Source: JBBCJR01 sp037190805 (GTDB lineage: Bacteria > Pseudomonadota > Alphaproteobacteria > Sphingomonadales > Sphingomonadaceae). Taken from it: DNA of 64,000 nt. The notes beneath the pieces were generated by a model. The model did not search any database. It saw nothing but the letters and a program-made list of their open reading frames with translations, and had not been told where the DNA came from. The DNA is taken from contig JBBCJR010000004.1 of assembly GCA_037190805.1 (NCBI GenBank), forward strand, positions 487,445-551,444. The letters run 5' to 3'. This document shows, piece after piece, positions 52,434 through 62,624 of the stretch (position 1 is the stretch's first letter; every line of letters starts with the position of its first letter). Both the position numbers and the translations under genes were made by a program.

Positions 52434-53759
52434 TTAGGACAGCGCCAGCTCCAGGGCGGACGGAACGATCCGCCCGCGCCGCCGGTCGAACTGCGAGGCG
52501 ATCAGCCGCGCGTAAGGCAAGGCGCGCTCGGTCAGCACCAGAGCGTCGCCGTCCCAGCAGGCGAGACCGCGATCCGCGAACATCGCGATCGTGGACCGCG
52601 CGGCGTCCGCCCATCGACGGTCGAGGCTTGCGCGACCGCGACAGAGCAGATCCCGGATGATCCGCCCTCGCTCGCGATCGTCGTCATCGACGATGATGCC
52701 CCGCGTCGTCGCAAGATACCCTTCACCCACCAGGTCCCGATAGGGGCCGGCATGCTTCTCGTTCTGGACGATCAGATCGGGGAAGCGGCTGATCGCGCTC
52801 GCGCCGAAGCCGAGCAGGATTTCGGTATCGTCTTCGGTAAACCCCTGAAAATTGCGGCTTACCCTGCCCTCACGCGCGGCGACGGCCAAGGGGTCGTCGG
52901 GTAGCGCGAAATGGTCGAAGCCGATCGCCCTATAGCCGGCCTGGGTCAGCCGCTTGTGGCCCAACTCCGCCTGCTCGAAGCGCAGCCGGTCGTCCGGCAG
53001 GTTACGCGCGTCGATGCGGCGCTGCCGCGGAATCGCGGTCGGCAGATGGGCATAGCCGAACAGCGCGACACGGCTCGGTGCAAGCCGGATGGTTTCGTGA
53101 AGCGTCGCGTCGAGATCGGCCAGGCTCTGCCCCGGCAGGCCGTACATCAGGTCGAAATTGATCGCCTCTATACCCCGCAGGCGCAGCGAGGCGACGGCAG
53201 ATTCGATATCGGCAAGCGGCTGGATCCGGCCGATCGCTTCCTGGATGTGAGGGGCGAATGTCTGCACCCCGAGGCTGACCCGCCCGATATGCGAGGCCGC
53301 CAGAACCAAAGCCCATTCGGCCGTGAAGTTGCGCGGGTCGATCTCTATCGAGATGTCGGGCCGGTGCGCATCGAAAACGGTCAGAATGCGATCCAGGAGA
53401 CGGACGAAATCGACCGGCGCGACGGCATTCGGACTGCCGCCGCCAAAGGCGATCTTCTGCACCCGCACGCGACCGCCCAGCCGCCGCGCAACCAGCTTTA
53501 TTTCGGTATCCAGGGCGGTCAGATAATCCGTCAGGCGCTGCTTGCGCCCAGCCGCGCCGGTGTTGCAACCGCAATACCAGCAGATCCGCTCACAATAGGG
53601 AATGTGGACGTAAAGGGAGACCGGCGTGGCCGACTCCACTGCGTCCAGCGCCCGGCCATAATCGGCGGCGCCGACCGCTTCGGTAAACTCGACCGCGGTC
53701 GGATAGCTGGTGTAGCGGGGCACCGGCTGGGCAAGAAGATCGGGGGCATAAGTCCACAT
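52434..53759 (-). CDS. hemN: Oxygen-independent coproporphyrinogen III dehydrogenase
   Basis: A 441-residue radical-SAM enzyme. The cluster motif PYCERICWYCGCNTG (Cys56, Cys60, Cys63, with Cys65) is the HemN signature, and YTSYPTAVEF upstream and FGGGSPNAV (SAM-binding) follow the family. It converts coproporphyrinogen III to protoporphyrinogen IX without oxygen, supplying haem for the high-affinity cbb3 oxidase encoded beside it. A perfect TTGA-N6-TCAA box at 53795-53808 lies about 36 nt upstream of the ATG, which indicates control by the Fnr regulator encoded at 62625-63317. The gene is the last of the minus-strand respiratory set. Confidence 0.94.
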   Translation of the reverse strand: MWTYAPDLLAQPVPRYTSYPTAVEFTEAVGAADYGRALDAVESATPVSLYVHIPYCERICWYCGCNTGAAGRKQRLTDYLTALDTEIKLVARRLGGRVRVQKIAFGGGSPNAVAPVDFVRLLDRILTVFDAHRPDISIEIDPRNFTAEWALVLAASHIGRVSLGVQTFAPHIQEAIGRIQPLADIESAVASLRLRGIEAINFDLMYGLPGQSLADLDATLHETIRLAPSRVALFGYAHLPTAIPRQRRIDARNLPDDRLRFEQAELGHKRLTQAGYRAIGFDHFALPDDPLAVAAREGRVSRNFQGFTEDDTEILLGFGASAISRFPDLIVQNEKHAGPYRDLVGEGYLATTRGIIVDDDDRERGRIIRDLLCRGRASLDRRWADAARSTIAMFADRGLACWDGDALVLTERALPYARLIASQFDRRRGRIVPSALELALS

Positions 53760-53794
53760 GTCGCTGGTCCTATGCTTCGCTCACAGGGGCTGCA

Positions 53795-53808
53795 TTGACG
53801 AAGATCAA
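53795..53808. promoter_or_regulatory. FNR/FixK-type box upstream of hemN
   Basis: TTGACGAAGATCAA matches the TTGA-N6-TCAA consensus exactly. It lies between the small Cys-rich gene and hemN. Its distance of 36 nt to the hemN start codon fits a class II activator site only if the transcript has a very short leader; otherwise it may repress or act from another promoter position. Confidence 0.75.
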
Positions 53809-53822
53809 CGCAGCGGCCGCCA

Positions 53823-54056
53823 TCAGCAGCACTCCCGCTTTTCCCCTGGCAGCTTGGCACGCCGGTCGGTGACCGCATGGCAGGCCTTGGCGCAGTGATC
53901 GTCCCGCTCGCGCGGCGCGGTGGGATCGCCGGGCAGCACGATCATATGGACGCCACCGGTACAGGTCGGCAGCAGCAGAACGCGCGCTTCGCCGGCCAGC
54001 GGCGTGACAGTCAGGCCGGCCGTGGCGAGGGCGGCGGCAACGACCCGCGCGTTCAT
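53823..54056 (-). CDS. Small exported Cys-rich protein in cbb3 assembly operon
   Basis: A 77-residue protein of unknown family. It has a short signal-like N-terminus (VVAAALATAGLTVTPLAGEA), five cysteines (32, 55, 59, 76, 77), a CAKACH motif and a terminal Cys-Cys. An AGGAGG ribosome-binding site lies inside the end of ccoS, and the start overlaps the ccoS stop as ATGA, so it is translated with the cbb3 assembly genes. The Cys/His content would suit copper or thiol handling in the periplasm next to the CcoI copper pump, but that is inference. A DUF2946-like relationship was considered and is not established. Confidence 0.6.
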   Translation of the reverse strand: MNARVVAAALATAGLTVTPLAGEARVLLLPTCTGGVHMIVLPGDPTAPRERDDHCAKACHAVTDRRAKLPGEKRECC

Positions 54057-54208
54057 GGCAGCCGTTCCTCCTCTTCCTCGACGAAAATTCTGAGCGCGGC
54101 GCCGTCGAGATCGTCGAACTGGCCCTTGCGCAGCGACCAGAAGAATGCCCCCAGACCCAGGAGGCCCAGCGACAAGGCTATGGGGATGAGAATGAGAAGG
54201 CCGTTCAT
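54053..54208 (-). CDS. ccoS: Cbb3 oxidase maturation protein CcoS
   Basis: A 51-residue single-span membrane protein. A hydrophobic N-terminus (LLILIPIALSLGLLGLGAFF) is followed by the family motif W-LRKGQFDDLDGAALRI and an acidic tail. CcoS is needed for insertion of haem and copper into the cbb3 catalytic subunit. Its ATG at 54208 overlaps the stop of ccoI, and its stop overlaps the start of the next small gene, in keeping with the tight ccoGHIS organisation. Confidence 0.93.
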   Translation of the reverse strand: MNGLLILIPIALSLGLLGLGAFFWSLRKGQFDDLDGAALRIFVEEEEERLP

Positions 54209-56328
54209 CGGGGCGCCCTTTTCAGCCGCAAGGCGTTGCCGACCACGATCAACGAAGAGCCCGACATCGCGATCGCGGCGACCAGCGGCGTCACATAGCC
54301 CAGAAAGGCGAGTGGCACGGCAATGACGTTGTAGGTGATCGCAAGCGCGAAGTTCTGCCTGACGATCGCCTGGGTCCGGCGACCCATCCGTACGGCCTGC
54401 ACGACAGGCATCAGCCGGTCGCCAAGAAAGATGCAGTCGGCGGCATTCTTTCCGGCATCGCTGGCCGATCCCGGCGCCATCGAGGCATGACCGGCGGCGA
54501 GCGCCGGCCCATCGTTCAGCCCGTCGCCGATCATCAGCACCTTGTGCCCGGCAGTGCGCTGACGGGTGATCGCACCCAGCTTGTCCTGTGGGCTGAGGCC
54601 GCCGAGCGCGGTCATGCCCAGCGCGCGGGCAACCGGCGCCACGGCCTCTACCCGGTCACCCGACAGGATCATCGGCTCGATCCCCTCGGCACGCAGCGCG
54701 TCGATCGCTTCAGCGGCATCGGGACGAAGCTGATCGGAAAAGTGGATTACGGCCGCTGCTTCGCCATCGACGGCAAGCTCCGTCGCCAGCGCTCCGCCGA
54801 TATGGTCCGAACGCGGCCTGCCCAGCGTGACGGTCTGCCCCGCCCAGTCGGCCTCGACACCGAAGCCGGGGGTTTCCCGGATTTCGCCGACCGGCTCGGG
54901 CTTCACCCCCATCGCCGTCAGCTCGCGGGTCAGGGCCTCGCTCAACGGATGCCGGCTCACCTGGGTCAGCGCCAGCAGCAGCGAGCGGGTCGAAGCGTCG
55001 ACCCCATCAAGATCGGTGGTTGCCGGCCGGCCGAGCGTCAAGGTCCCGGTCTTGTCGATGAGCGCGCGATCGACTTCGGACAGCCGTTCCAGCGCCGAGC
55101 CGTCCTTGATCAGCACGCCCATCTTCATCAGCGAGCCGGCGGCGACGATCTGCGCCGCGGGCACCGCCAGGCCCAACGCGCAGGGGCAAGTGATGATCAG
55201 CACCGCCGCCGAGATCAGCAAGCTTTGATGCCAGCCCTGACCGGCGATCATCCAGCCGGCGAAGGCCAACAGCGCCAGCGTGTGAACCGCCGGCGCATAG
55301 AGCCGCGCGGCCCGGTCGGCGATGCGGACATAACGCGACTTGCCCTGAGCGGCCTCGCCCATCAGCCGCGCGATATCGGCAATCGCGGTGTCCGGACCGA
55401 CGGCGGTGATCCGTACCCGGATCGGCGCGTCGATATTCAGCGTGCCGGCATGAACGTGGTCGTCAACCCGCGTCACCTGCGGAGCGCTTTCGCCCGTCAG
55501 CAAGGACAGATCGATCTGCGATGTCCCACCAATGACGACCCCGTCGGCGGCCAGACGCTCGCCTGCCGCGACCAGCATCACCATGCCGCGTTCCAGCGCG
55601 GTCGCATCGACCCAACGGCTGGTGCCGTCACCGTCGATCACCGTGGCGCCGACGCCCATGTTTCGTAGCAGGGCGGTAACGCCACCCCGCGCCCGATCGC
55701 GCATGACGCTGTCCAGCCAGCGGCCGCAAAGCAGGAAAAACAGCAGCATGACCGCGCCGTCGAAATAGACGTGCTGGCCATGGTTCGCCGTCTCGTAAAG
55801 GCTGATCGCGGTGACCAGAAGTACGCCGATGCTGATCGGCACGTCCATATTGGTGCGACGATGGCTGAGTGCGCGCCATGCGGAGCGGAAGAAGGGACGG
55901 CCGGCATAGGCCACTGTCGGCAAGGCGATCAGCGCCGACAGCCAATGGAACAGATCCCGCGTCGTTCCCGCCGCCCCCGACCAGACGGAAACGGCGAGCA
56001 GCATGATATTCATCATGGCGAAGCCGGAAACGGCCACGGCACGTACAAGGGCACGGCTGGTTTCGGCTTCGGGGTCGACGTCGTCGGGGCCCGCCCCGAT
56101 CAGATGCGCCTCGAACCCCAGGACGGAGAACGCGCCGACCAATTCCGGTATCTCCGCATCGGTAAGACAGGAGAGATGAACCTTCTTCTCGGTGAAATTC
56201 ACCCGCGCCGAAGCGATGCGGCGGTCTCGCACCAGGCCCTGTTCCAGCTTGGCGATGCAGCCGGCGCAGCGGATGTCGGGAACGGCGAAATCCCGCTCGA
56301 CGAGCATGGAGGCGGGTATGGCGGTCAT
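54205..56328 (-). CDS. ccoI: Copper-transporting P1B-type ATPase CcoI/FixI
   Basis: A 707-residue heavy-metal P-type ATPase. It has an N-terminal metal-binding domain with RCAGCIAKLEQ near residue 20, membrane helices, the actuator motif LLTGESAP, the intramembrane TCPCALGLAVP near residue 381, and the phosphorylation site DKTGTLTLG near 422. The GDGLNDGPALA hinge motif is near the C-terminal part. In the cco locus this pump supplies copper for assembly of the CcoN binuclear centre. It overlaps ccoH and ccoS by 4 nt each. Confidence 0.95.
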   Translation of the reverse strand: MTAIPASMLVERDFAVPDIRCAGCIAKLEQGLVRDRRIASARVNFTEKKVHLSCLTDAEIPELVGAFSVLGFEAHLIGAGPDDVDPEAETSRALVRAVAVSGFAMMNIMLLAVSVWSGAAGTTRDLFHWLSALIALPTVAYAGRPFFRSAWRALSHRRTNMDVPISIGVLLVTAISLYETANHGQHVYFDGAVMLLFFLLCGRWLDSVMRDRARGGVTALLRNMGVGATVIDGDGTSRWVDATALERGMVMLVAAGERLAADGVVIGGTSQIDLSLLTGESAPQVTRVDDHVHAGTLNIDAPIRVRITAVGPDTAIADIARLMGEAAQGKSRYVRIADRAARLYAPAVHTLALLAFAGWMIAGQGWHQSLLISAAVLIITCPCALGLAVPAAQIVAAGSLMKMGVLIKDGSALERLSEVDRALIDKTGTLTLGRPATTDLDGVDASTRSLLLALTQVSRHPLSEALTRELTAMGVKPEPVGEIRETPGFGVEADWAGQTVTLGRPRSDHIGGALATELAVDGEAAAVIHFSDQLRPDAAEAIDALRAEGIEPMILSGDRVEAVAPVARALGMTALGGLSPQDKLGAITRQRTAGHKVLMIGDGLNDGPALAAGHASMAPGSASDAGKNAADCIFLGDRLMPVVQAVRMGRRTQAIVRQNFALAITYNVIAVPLAFLGYVTPLVAAIAMSGSSLIVVGNALRLKRAPR

Positions 56329-56795
56329 TGGAGATCCATCCTGTACCGGGCTTCGTCGGCGCCCCGACGGGCGATCAGGTCGAGCCGCCAGCGACCGTCA
56401 GGCAAAGGCTCCACCGACCGAAAGCTTCCGTCGCCGACAGGTGCAACGCGCAGATCACGCGGCGCGGCGCGGCCCAGCGGGTGGCTGAGCGTCGCCGAGA
56501 GACGGACGCTATCGACAATCGCGCCGTCCTTGCGAAGCCCCAGCCGGAGATGGCGATCCGCGCCAATCGCGACCTCCTGTTTCCAGCCGAGCCGATCCTG
56601 GGCTGCCGCCAGCGCCAACCAGTCATTGTAATGCTGGCTCGCGACATAGCTGTTTTCGACCACCTTGCCGCCGAAGGTCGACATGGCGAAGCGAGCCATC
56701 ATGAGGTTGACCGCAATGATGACGCCGAAGAAAGCGATCAGAATCATGGTCATATGACGACCTGTGAAGGTCCGATGTGTCGTCTGTTCAGTCAT
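56325..56795 (-). CDS. ccoH: Cbb3 assembly protein CcoH/FixH
   Basis: A 156-residue protein with one N-terminal membrane helix (MTMILIAFFGVIIAVNLMMA) followed by VENSYVASQHYNDWLA, the FixH family pattern, and a periplasmic beta-rich domain. The ATG at 56795 overlaps the ccoG stop and is preferred over a longer upstream frame. CcoH interacts with cbb3 subunits during assembly and, with CcoI, in copper delivery. Confidence 0.92.
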   Translation of the reverse strand: MTEQTTHRTFTGRHMTMILIAFFGVIIAVNLMMARFAMSTFGGKVVENSYVASQHYNDWLALAAAQDRLGWKQEVAIGADRHLRLGLRKDGAIVDSVRLSATLSHPLGRAAPRDLRVAPVGDGSFRSVEPLPDGRWRLDLIARRGADEARYRMDLQ

Positions 56796-58249
56796 TGCCC
56801 CGCCTCCGGCCGGTCGAACTGGATCATATCGGCATCGCTGCCGTGGTCGCCGTCGAGTCCCCTGGTCTCGATCGTGAAATCCTGGCGTGCCGGACCCTTG
56901 CCGGGCGCGGCGACGAACAGTTTCAGGCGCGTCACGCTGTCGGGCGCCAGCGACACCCGGATGCTCTGCCCCGCACTCTCGCGCGAGCCGGTCTCGGCCC
57001 ACAATTGCGCCCCGTCGAGGCCACTGACAATGACGTCGACCTCACGCGGGCGGGCTTCCATATTGCGCAGCTTGAGCGTGTAATTGTTGCGGACGTAGCC
57101 GTCCGAGAGCTGGACGTAGAGCGGGCTGCGATCATGTTGCACGGCCAGATCAAGCCGGGTCCGCTGCCCCAGCGAGAACAGCATGGCGAAACCGATCGCG
57201 GCCCAGATGCCGGTGTAGATCAAGGTACGCGTCCTCAGCAGCGCCTTGAACGCCGGACGGGCGGCACCACCGGCCTTCTCGGCTGCGGCATCGTCCAGCG
57301 TGCAGTAATCGATCAGACCGCGCGGCCGTCCGACCTGCGCCATCACCTTGTCGCAGGCATCGATGCACAACGCGCAGGTGATGCACCCGATCTGCGGCCC
57401 CTCGCGAATGTCTATGCCCGTCGGGCAGACCGCGACGCACTGGTTGCAGTCGATGCAGTCGCCGAACGCGTCGGGCTGCTTCTCGGCCTTCTTGACGCTG
57501 CCGCGCGGCTCGCCCCGCCAGTCCTTGTAAGTGACCAGCAGCGACTTCTCGTCCATCATCGCCGTCTGGATGCGCGGCCACGGGCACATGTAGATGCAGA
57601 CCTGCTCGCGCATGAAGCCGCCGAGGATGAAGGTCGTCGCGGTCAGGACGGCCACCGTGCCATAAGCGATGGGCGCAGCCTCCCCGGCCCAGAAGTCACG
57701 GGTCAGCGTCGGCGCGTCGGCGAAATACATGATCCACGCGCCGCCCGTCCAAAAGGCGATAACGATATAAATCAGATATTTGACTGCACGCTTTGATATC
57801 TTCTCCAAGGTCCACGGGCCATTGGCGAGGCGGATCTGGGCATTGCGATCGCCATCGACCAGACGGTCGACATGCTGGAACAGATCGGTCCAGACCGTTT
57901 GCGGGCAGGCATAGCCACACCAGGCGCGACCGACCGCGCTGGTGACCAGAAACAGGCCGACCCCCGCCATGATGAGGAGACCGGCGACATAGTAGAATTC
58001 ATGCGGCCAGATTTCGATCTGGAACATGTAGAAGCGTCGACCCGCCAGATCGACGAGCACCGCCTGGTCGGGCGCATAGGGACCGCGATCCCAGCGGATC
58101 CACGGCGTCCCGTAATAGATCGCCAGGGTGAACGCCATCACAGCCCATTTGAAGCGGCGGAAGGGGCCGTCCACCTTCTTGGGGTAGACGCCCTTGCGCG
58201 CTTCATAGAGCGGCGCCGGGCCGCCGGCGGCGAGGTCAGGGCTGGCCAT
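56792..58249 (-). CDS. ccoG: Cbb3 assembly iron-sulfur protein CcoG/FixG
   Basis: A 485-residue membrane protein with four to five helices and a cytoplasmic bis-[4Fe-4S] ferredoxin domain: CIDCNQCVAVCPTG near residue 285 and CITCALCIDACD near 305. An upstream segment WCGYACPQTVWTD and a YMCPWPRIQ motif are also typical of FixG. CcoG has been described as a cupric reductase supporting cbb3 assembly. The ATG at 58249 follows GGGAGC and lies inside the 3' end of ccoP (14-nt overlap). An upstream in-frame ATG would extend deeper into ccoP and is less likely. Confidence 0.94.
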   Translation of the reverse strand: MASPDLAAGGPAPLYEARKGVYPKKVDGPFRRFKWAVMAFTLAIYYGTPWIRWDRGPYAPDQAVLVDLAGRRFYMFQIEIWPHEFYYVAGLLIMAGVGLFLVTSAVGRAWCGYACPQTVWTDLFQHVDRLVDGDRNAQIRLANGPWTLEKISKRAVKYLIYIVIAFWTGGAWIMYFADAPTLTRDFWAGEAAPIAYGTVAVLTATTFILGGFMREQVCIYMCPWPRIQTAMMDEKSLLVTYKDWRGEPRGSVKKAEKQPDAFGDCIDCNQCVAVCPTGIDIREGPQIGCITCALCIDACDKVMAQVGRPRGLIDYCTLDDAAAEKAGGAARPAFKALLRTRTLIYTGIWAAIGFAMLFSLGQRTRLDLAVQHDRSPLYVQLSDGYVRNNYTLKLRNMEARPREVDVIVSGLDGAQLWAETGSRESAGQSIRVSLAPDSVTRLKLFVAAPGKGPARQDFTIETRGLDGDHGSDADMIQFDRPEAGQ

Positions 58250-59174
58250 CGGCTCCCTGCTCCTCCGGCACGTCCGCCAGAGCCGCCGCCGGTGCGTTCC
58301 GTTCGCCGCCACCCAGGGAATGGACATAGACGGCCAGCATCTTGATCGTCACCGGGTCAAGCCTGACGTCCCAGCGCGGCATGACGCCATTGCGCGGGTT
58401 GTTGACGGTCGCCGTCAGGCTGGCGCGATCGCCGCCATAGAGCCAGATCGCGTCCGTCAGTCGCGGGGCACCAAACTCTCGCCCGCCCTCTCCGTTGGGA
58501 CCATGGCAGACGGCGCAGTTCGCCTCGAACGTCACCGCGCCGCGGTCAGAGGCCGCGCTTTCCTGCTCCTGACCGCTGATGACACGGACATGGCTGACGA
58601 CGTCGGCGATAGCCTTGGCATCCAGCATGCCATCACGTCCGAATGCCGGCATCTGGCTGATACGGGTCTCGTCGTGGTCCGGATTCCGGATGCCATGCGT
58701 GATCGTATAATCGATTTCCGCCAGGGTGCCGCCCCACAGCCAGTCGTCGTCGGTCAGACTGGGGTAGAGCTTGGGCACACCCGCGCCGCCGGCGCCATGG
58801 CACTGGACGCAATAGACGCGGAAAGCCGACGCCCCGCCCTGCACGGCTGCCTGCAGCAGTTCGGGCTGGCCCGGCAGGTCGGTGATCGGCGTCGCGGCGA
58901 TGGCGTTGACGACAGGCGCCCGACGCTCGGCGTCGGCACGCATTTCCTTGTCCAGATCGCCTCGGCTGCTCCATCCCAGCACGCCCTCGGTCGCGCTGTT
59001 GATCATCGGCCAGGCCGGATAGAGGATCACATAGCCGATCGACCAGACGATGGTGGCGTAGAAGGTCCACAGCCACCAGCGCGGCATCGGGGTGTCCAGT
59101 TCCTCGATCCCGTCCCACTCATGGCCGACCGTCTCGGTTCCGGTGGCCTCGTCGACGCGCTTGCGGTCAGCCAT
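58236..59174 (-). CDS. ccoP: Cbb3-type cytochrome c oxidase dihaem subunit CcoP
   Basis: A 312-residue dihaem cytochrome c subunit. It has an N-terminal DGIEELDTPMPRWWLW segment typical of CcoP, one to two membrane helices, and two haem sites, Cys122-Cys125-His126 (YCVQCHG) and Cys220-Cys223-His224 (CAVCHG). It accepts electrons for CcoO in the periplasm. The short gap to ccoQ (about 2 nt on the upstream side) and the overlap with ccoG support one operon. Confidence 0.95.
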   Translation of the reverse strand: MADRKRVDEATGTETVGHEWDGIEELDTPMPRWWLWTFYATIVWSIGYVILYPAWPMINSATEGVLGWSSRGDLDKEMRADAERRAPVVNAIAATPITDLPGQPELLQAAVQGGASAFRVYCVQCHGAGGAGVPKLYPSLTDDDWLWGGTLAEIDYTITHGIRNPDHDETRISQMPAFGRDGMLDAKAIADVVSHVRVISGQEQESAASDRGAVTFEANCAVCHGPNGEGGREFGAPRLTDAIWLYGGDRASLTATVNNPRNGVMPRWDVRLDPVTIKMLAVYVHSLGGGERNAPAAALADVPEEQGADGQP

Positions 59175-59325
59175 TGTCGTCGTCCTTGAAAATCATCATT
59201 GCGGCGTCGTCGTTGTGCTGACGGGCGCCCCTGCGAAACGGCCAGGCGACAAGGCCGAGAAACACCAGAACCATCGCCAGCAGCCCCCAGCTGTCGGCGA
59301 AATGGCGCAGATCGTTGTAGCTCAT
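59167..59325 (-). CDS. ccoQ: Cbb3-type oxidase small subunit CcoQ
   Basis: A 52-residue membrane protein: SYNDLRHFADSWGLLAMVLV at the N-terminus, one helix continuing FLGLVAWPFRRG, and a polar C-terminus ending in DDDNG. Length, position between ccoO and ccoP, and 4- to 8-nt overlaps with both identify it. CcoQ stabilises the CcoP interaction with the core complex. Confidence 0.93.
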   Translation of the reverse strand: MSYNDLRHFADSWGLLAMVLVFLGLVAWPFRRGARQHNDDAAMMIFKDDDNG

Positions 59326-60095
59326 CGTGCGCCCTCCCCTTCGCTGGCGACGGCACGCTCCTGGGCGGCCGCCTTGTCGACATCGACCAGCGTGCCGAGC
59401 ATCTGGAGGTAGGCGATCAGCGCATCCATCTCCGTGATCCGCGCCGGATTGCCGTCGAAGTCGCGGATCTGGACCTTCGGATAGCGCTTCTGAAGCTCTG
59501 CCGCGCCGTCCGCCTCGGGGTCGGCCTGAGCCTTCAGGTCTGCGTTCGCGGCCGCGATGGCATCCTCGTCATAAGGCACGCCAACCCGGGCCAGCGCCTT
59601 CAGGTCCTGGCTCATGTCTCCTGCCTTGAGATCGTGTTTGGCGAGAAAGGCATAGGGCGGCATGATCGATTCCGGCACCACGCTGCGCGGGTCGATCAGG
59701 TGGGCGGCGTGCCATTCATCCGAATAGCGGCCGCCGACGCGGGCGAGATCCGGCCCTGTCCGCTTCGATCCCCACTGGAAGGGGTGATCGTACATGCTCT
59801 CGGCCGCCAGGCTATAATGGCCGTAGCGTTCGACCTCGTCCCGGAAGGGGCGGATCATCTGGCTGTGGCAGGTATAGCAGCCTTCACGGATATAGATGTT
59901 GCGGCCCGCCAGCTCGAGCGGGGTGTAGGGGCGCATGCCTTCCACCTTCTCGATCGTGCTGTCGATCCAGAACAGCGGCGCGATTTCGACGATGCCGCCG
60001 ATGGTGACGGTGACGAGCGCCAGCGCCCCCAACAGGGTAACGTTGCGTTCGATACGCTTGTGGCTGAAGCCCTTTTCAGCGTTTTCACTGGCCAT
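59322..60095 (-). CDS. ccoO: Cbb3-type cytochrome c oxidase monohaem subunit CcoO
   Basis: A 257-residue subunit with an N-terminal membrane anchor and a haem c site at Cys73-Cys76-His77 (EGCYTCHSQMIRPF), the classical CcoO motif. The conserved GPDLARVGGRYSDEWH segment follows near residue 130. It transfers electrons from CcoP to the CcoN binuclear centre. It overlaps ccoQ by 4 nt and follows ccoN by 13 nt. Confidence 0.96.
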   Translation of the reverse strand: MASENAEKGFSHKRIERNVTLLGALALVTVTIGGIVEIAPLFWIDSTIEKVEGMRPYTPLELAGRNIYIREGCYTCHSQMIRPFRDEVERYGHYSLAAESMYDHPFQWGSKRTGPDLARVGGRYSDEWHAAHLIDPRSVVPESIMPPYAFLAKHDLKAGDMSQDLKALARVGVPYDEDAIAAANADLKAQADPEADGAAELQKRYPKVQIRDFDGNPARITEMDALIAYLQMLGTLVDVDKAAAQERAVASEGEGAR

Positions 60096-60108
60096 GACTC
60101 GAGGGTCC

Positions 60109-61767
<1,659 letters not shown>

Positions 61768-61845
61768 CGATCCCTGCCCTGTCTGGCGCGGCCTTGCGGT
61801 CGCACGGTTCCAAGGCGCTCATGGACGCTTCCCCGCCCGCGAACA

Positions 61846-61859
61846 TTGACCGGGATCAA
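61846..61859. promoter_or_regulatory. FNR/FixK-type box between ccoN and ompW
   Basis: TTGACCGGGATCAA matches TTGA-N6-TCAA exactly. It is centred in the 170-bp divergent region and nearly equidistant from both start codons (79 nt to each), so one bound regulator could serve both the cbb3 operon and ompW. Confidence 0.85.
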
Positions 61860-61937
61860 AGTTTTTGTTGCGCTGCGTCAATGCGTGGAAATCGGCCGAA
61901 AGGCAGGGAGGGCTCCGTTGAAAAGGAGCCCATCACG

Positions 61938-62612
61938 ATGTCATCCCGTATGCTTTCCGTCGCCGCGCTGGCCACCGCCGCCGCCATGCCCGCCTGTCAG
62001 GCCAATGCGAAGGCCGGCGACGTGCAGGTCAAGCTGCTGGCAACGCTGGTCGCGCCCGACGGCAAGATCAAGGAGGTCAAAGTCGACGCGATCGGCCTGC
62101 CCGCAGGCACCCAGGCGCGCGCCAATGACAATGTCATTCCAACGCTGGCCATCGAATATTTCCTGGCCGACAACATCTCGCTGGAAACCATCGCCGGCGT
62201 GACCCAGCACGATGTCGACGGCCGGGGAGCGATGGCGGGCGCTGAACTGGTCTCCAACGTCAAGATCGTCCCGGCGACCCTGACGCTCAAATATCATTTT
62301 GGCCAGGACGGCGGCATCCGCCCCTATGTCGGCGCAGGTCCCAGCTATTTCATTTTCATCGACGAGCAGCCGGGTTCGGCGACCTCCGCCCTGGGCGCGA
62401 CCCGGCAGAAGGTGGACGACAAGGTGGGCCTGGCGCTGCAGGCCGGGATAGACGTGCCGGTCAATGACAAGGGACTGTCGCTGACGCTGGATGCCAAGCG
62501 CTACTTCATGCGCCCGACCGCCCACTGGTTCGCAGGCGGCACCGAGGTGCTGCGTACCCGCCACCAGCTCGACCCCTGGGTCATCAGCGCGGGCGTCGGT
62601 TTCCGATTCTGA
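61938..62612 (+). CDS. ompW: OmpW-family outer-membrane protein
   Basis: A 224-residue eight-stranded outer-membrane barrel. The ATG at 61938 follows an AAAAGGAG site and opens a signal peptide (LSVAALATAAAMPACQANA). Strands such as VQVKLLATLVAPDG, IPTLAIEYFLADNISLETIAG and LTLKYHFG are followed by RPYVGAGPSYF and end in aromatic VGFRF. These match the OmpW family, which forms a narrow hydrophobic channel and is oxygen-responsive in several proteobacteria. The shared FNR box with ccoN supports low-oxygen expression. It converges with the fnr gene, 12 nt away. Confidence 0.9.
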   Translation: MSSRMLSVAALATAAAMPACQANAKAGDVQVKLLATLVAPDGKIKEVKVDAIGLPAGTQARANDNVIPTLAIEYFLADNISLETIAGVTQHDVDGRGAMAGAELVSNVKIVPATLTLKYHFGQDGGIRPYVGAGPSYFIFIDEQPGSATSALGATRQKVDDKVGLALQAGIDVPVNDKGLSLTLDAKRYFMRPTAHWFAGGTEVLRTRHQLDPWVISAGVGFRF

Positions 62613-62624
62613 GACCCGGCCTGG

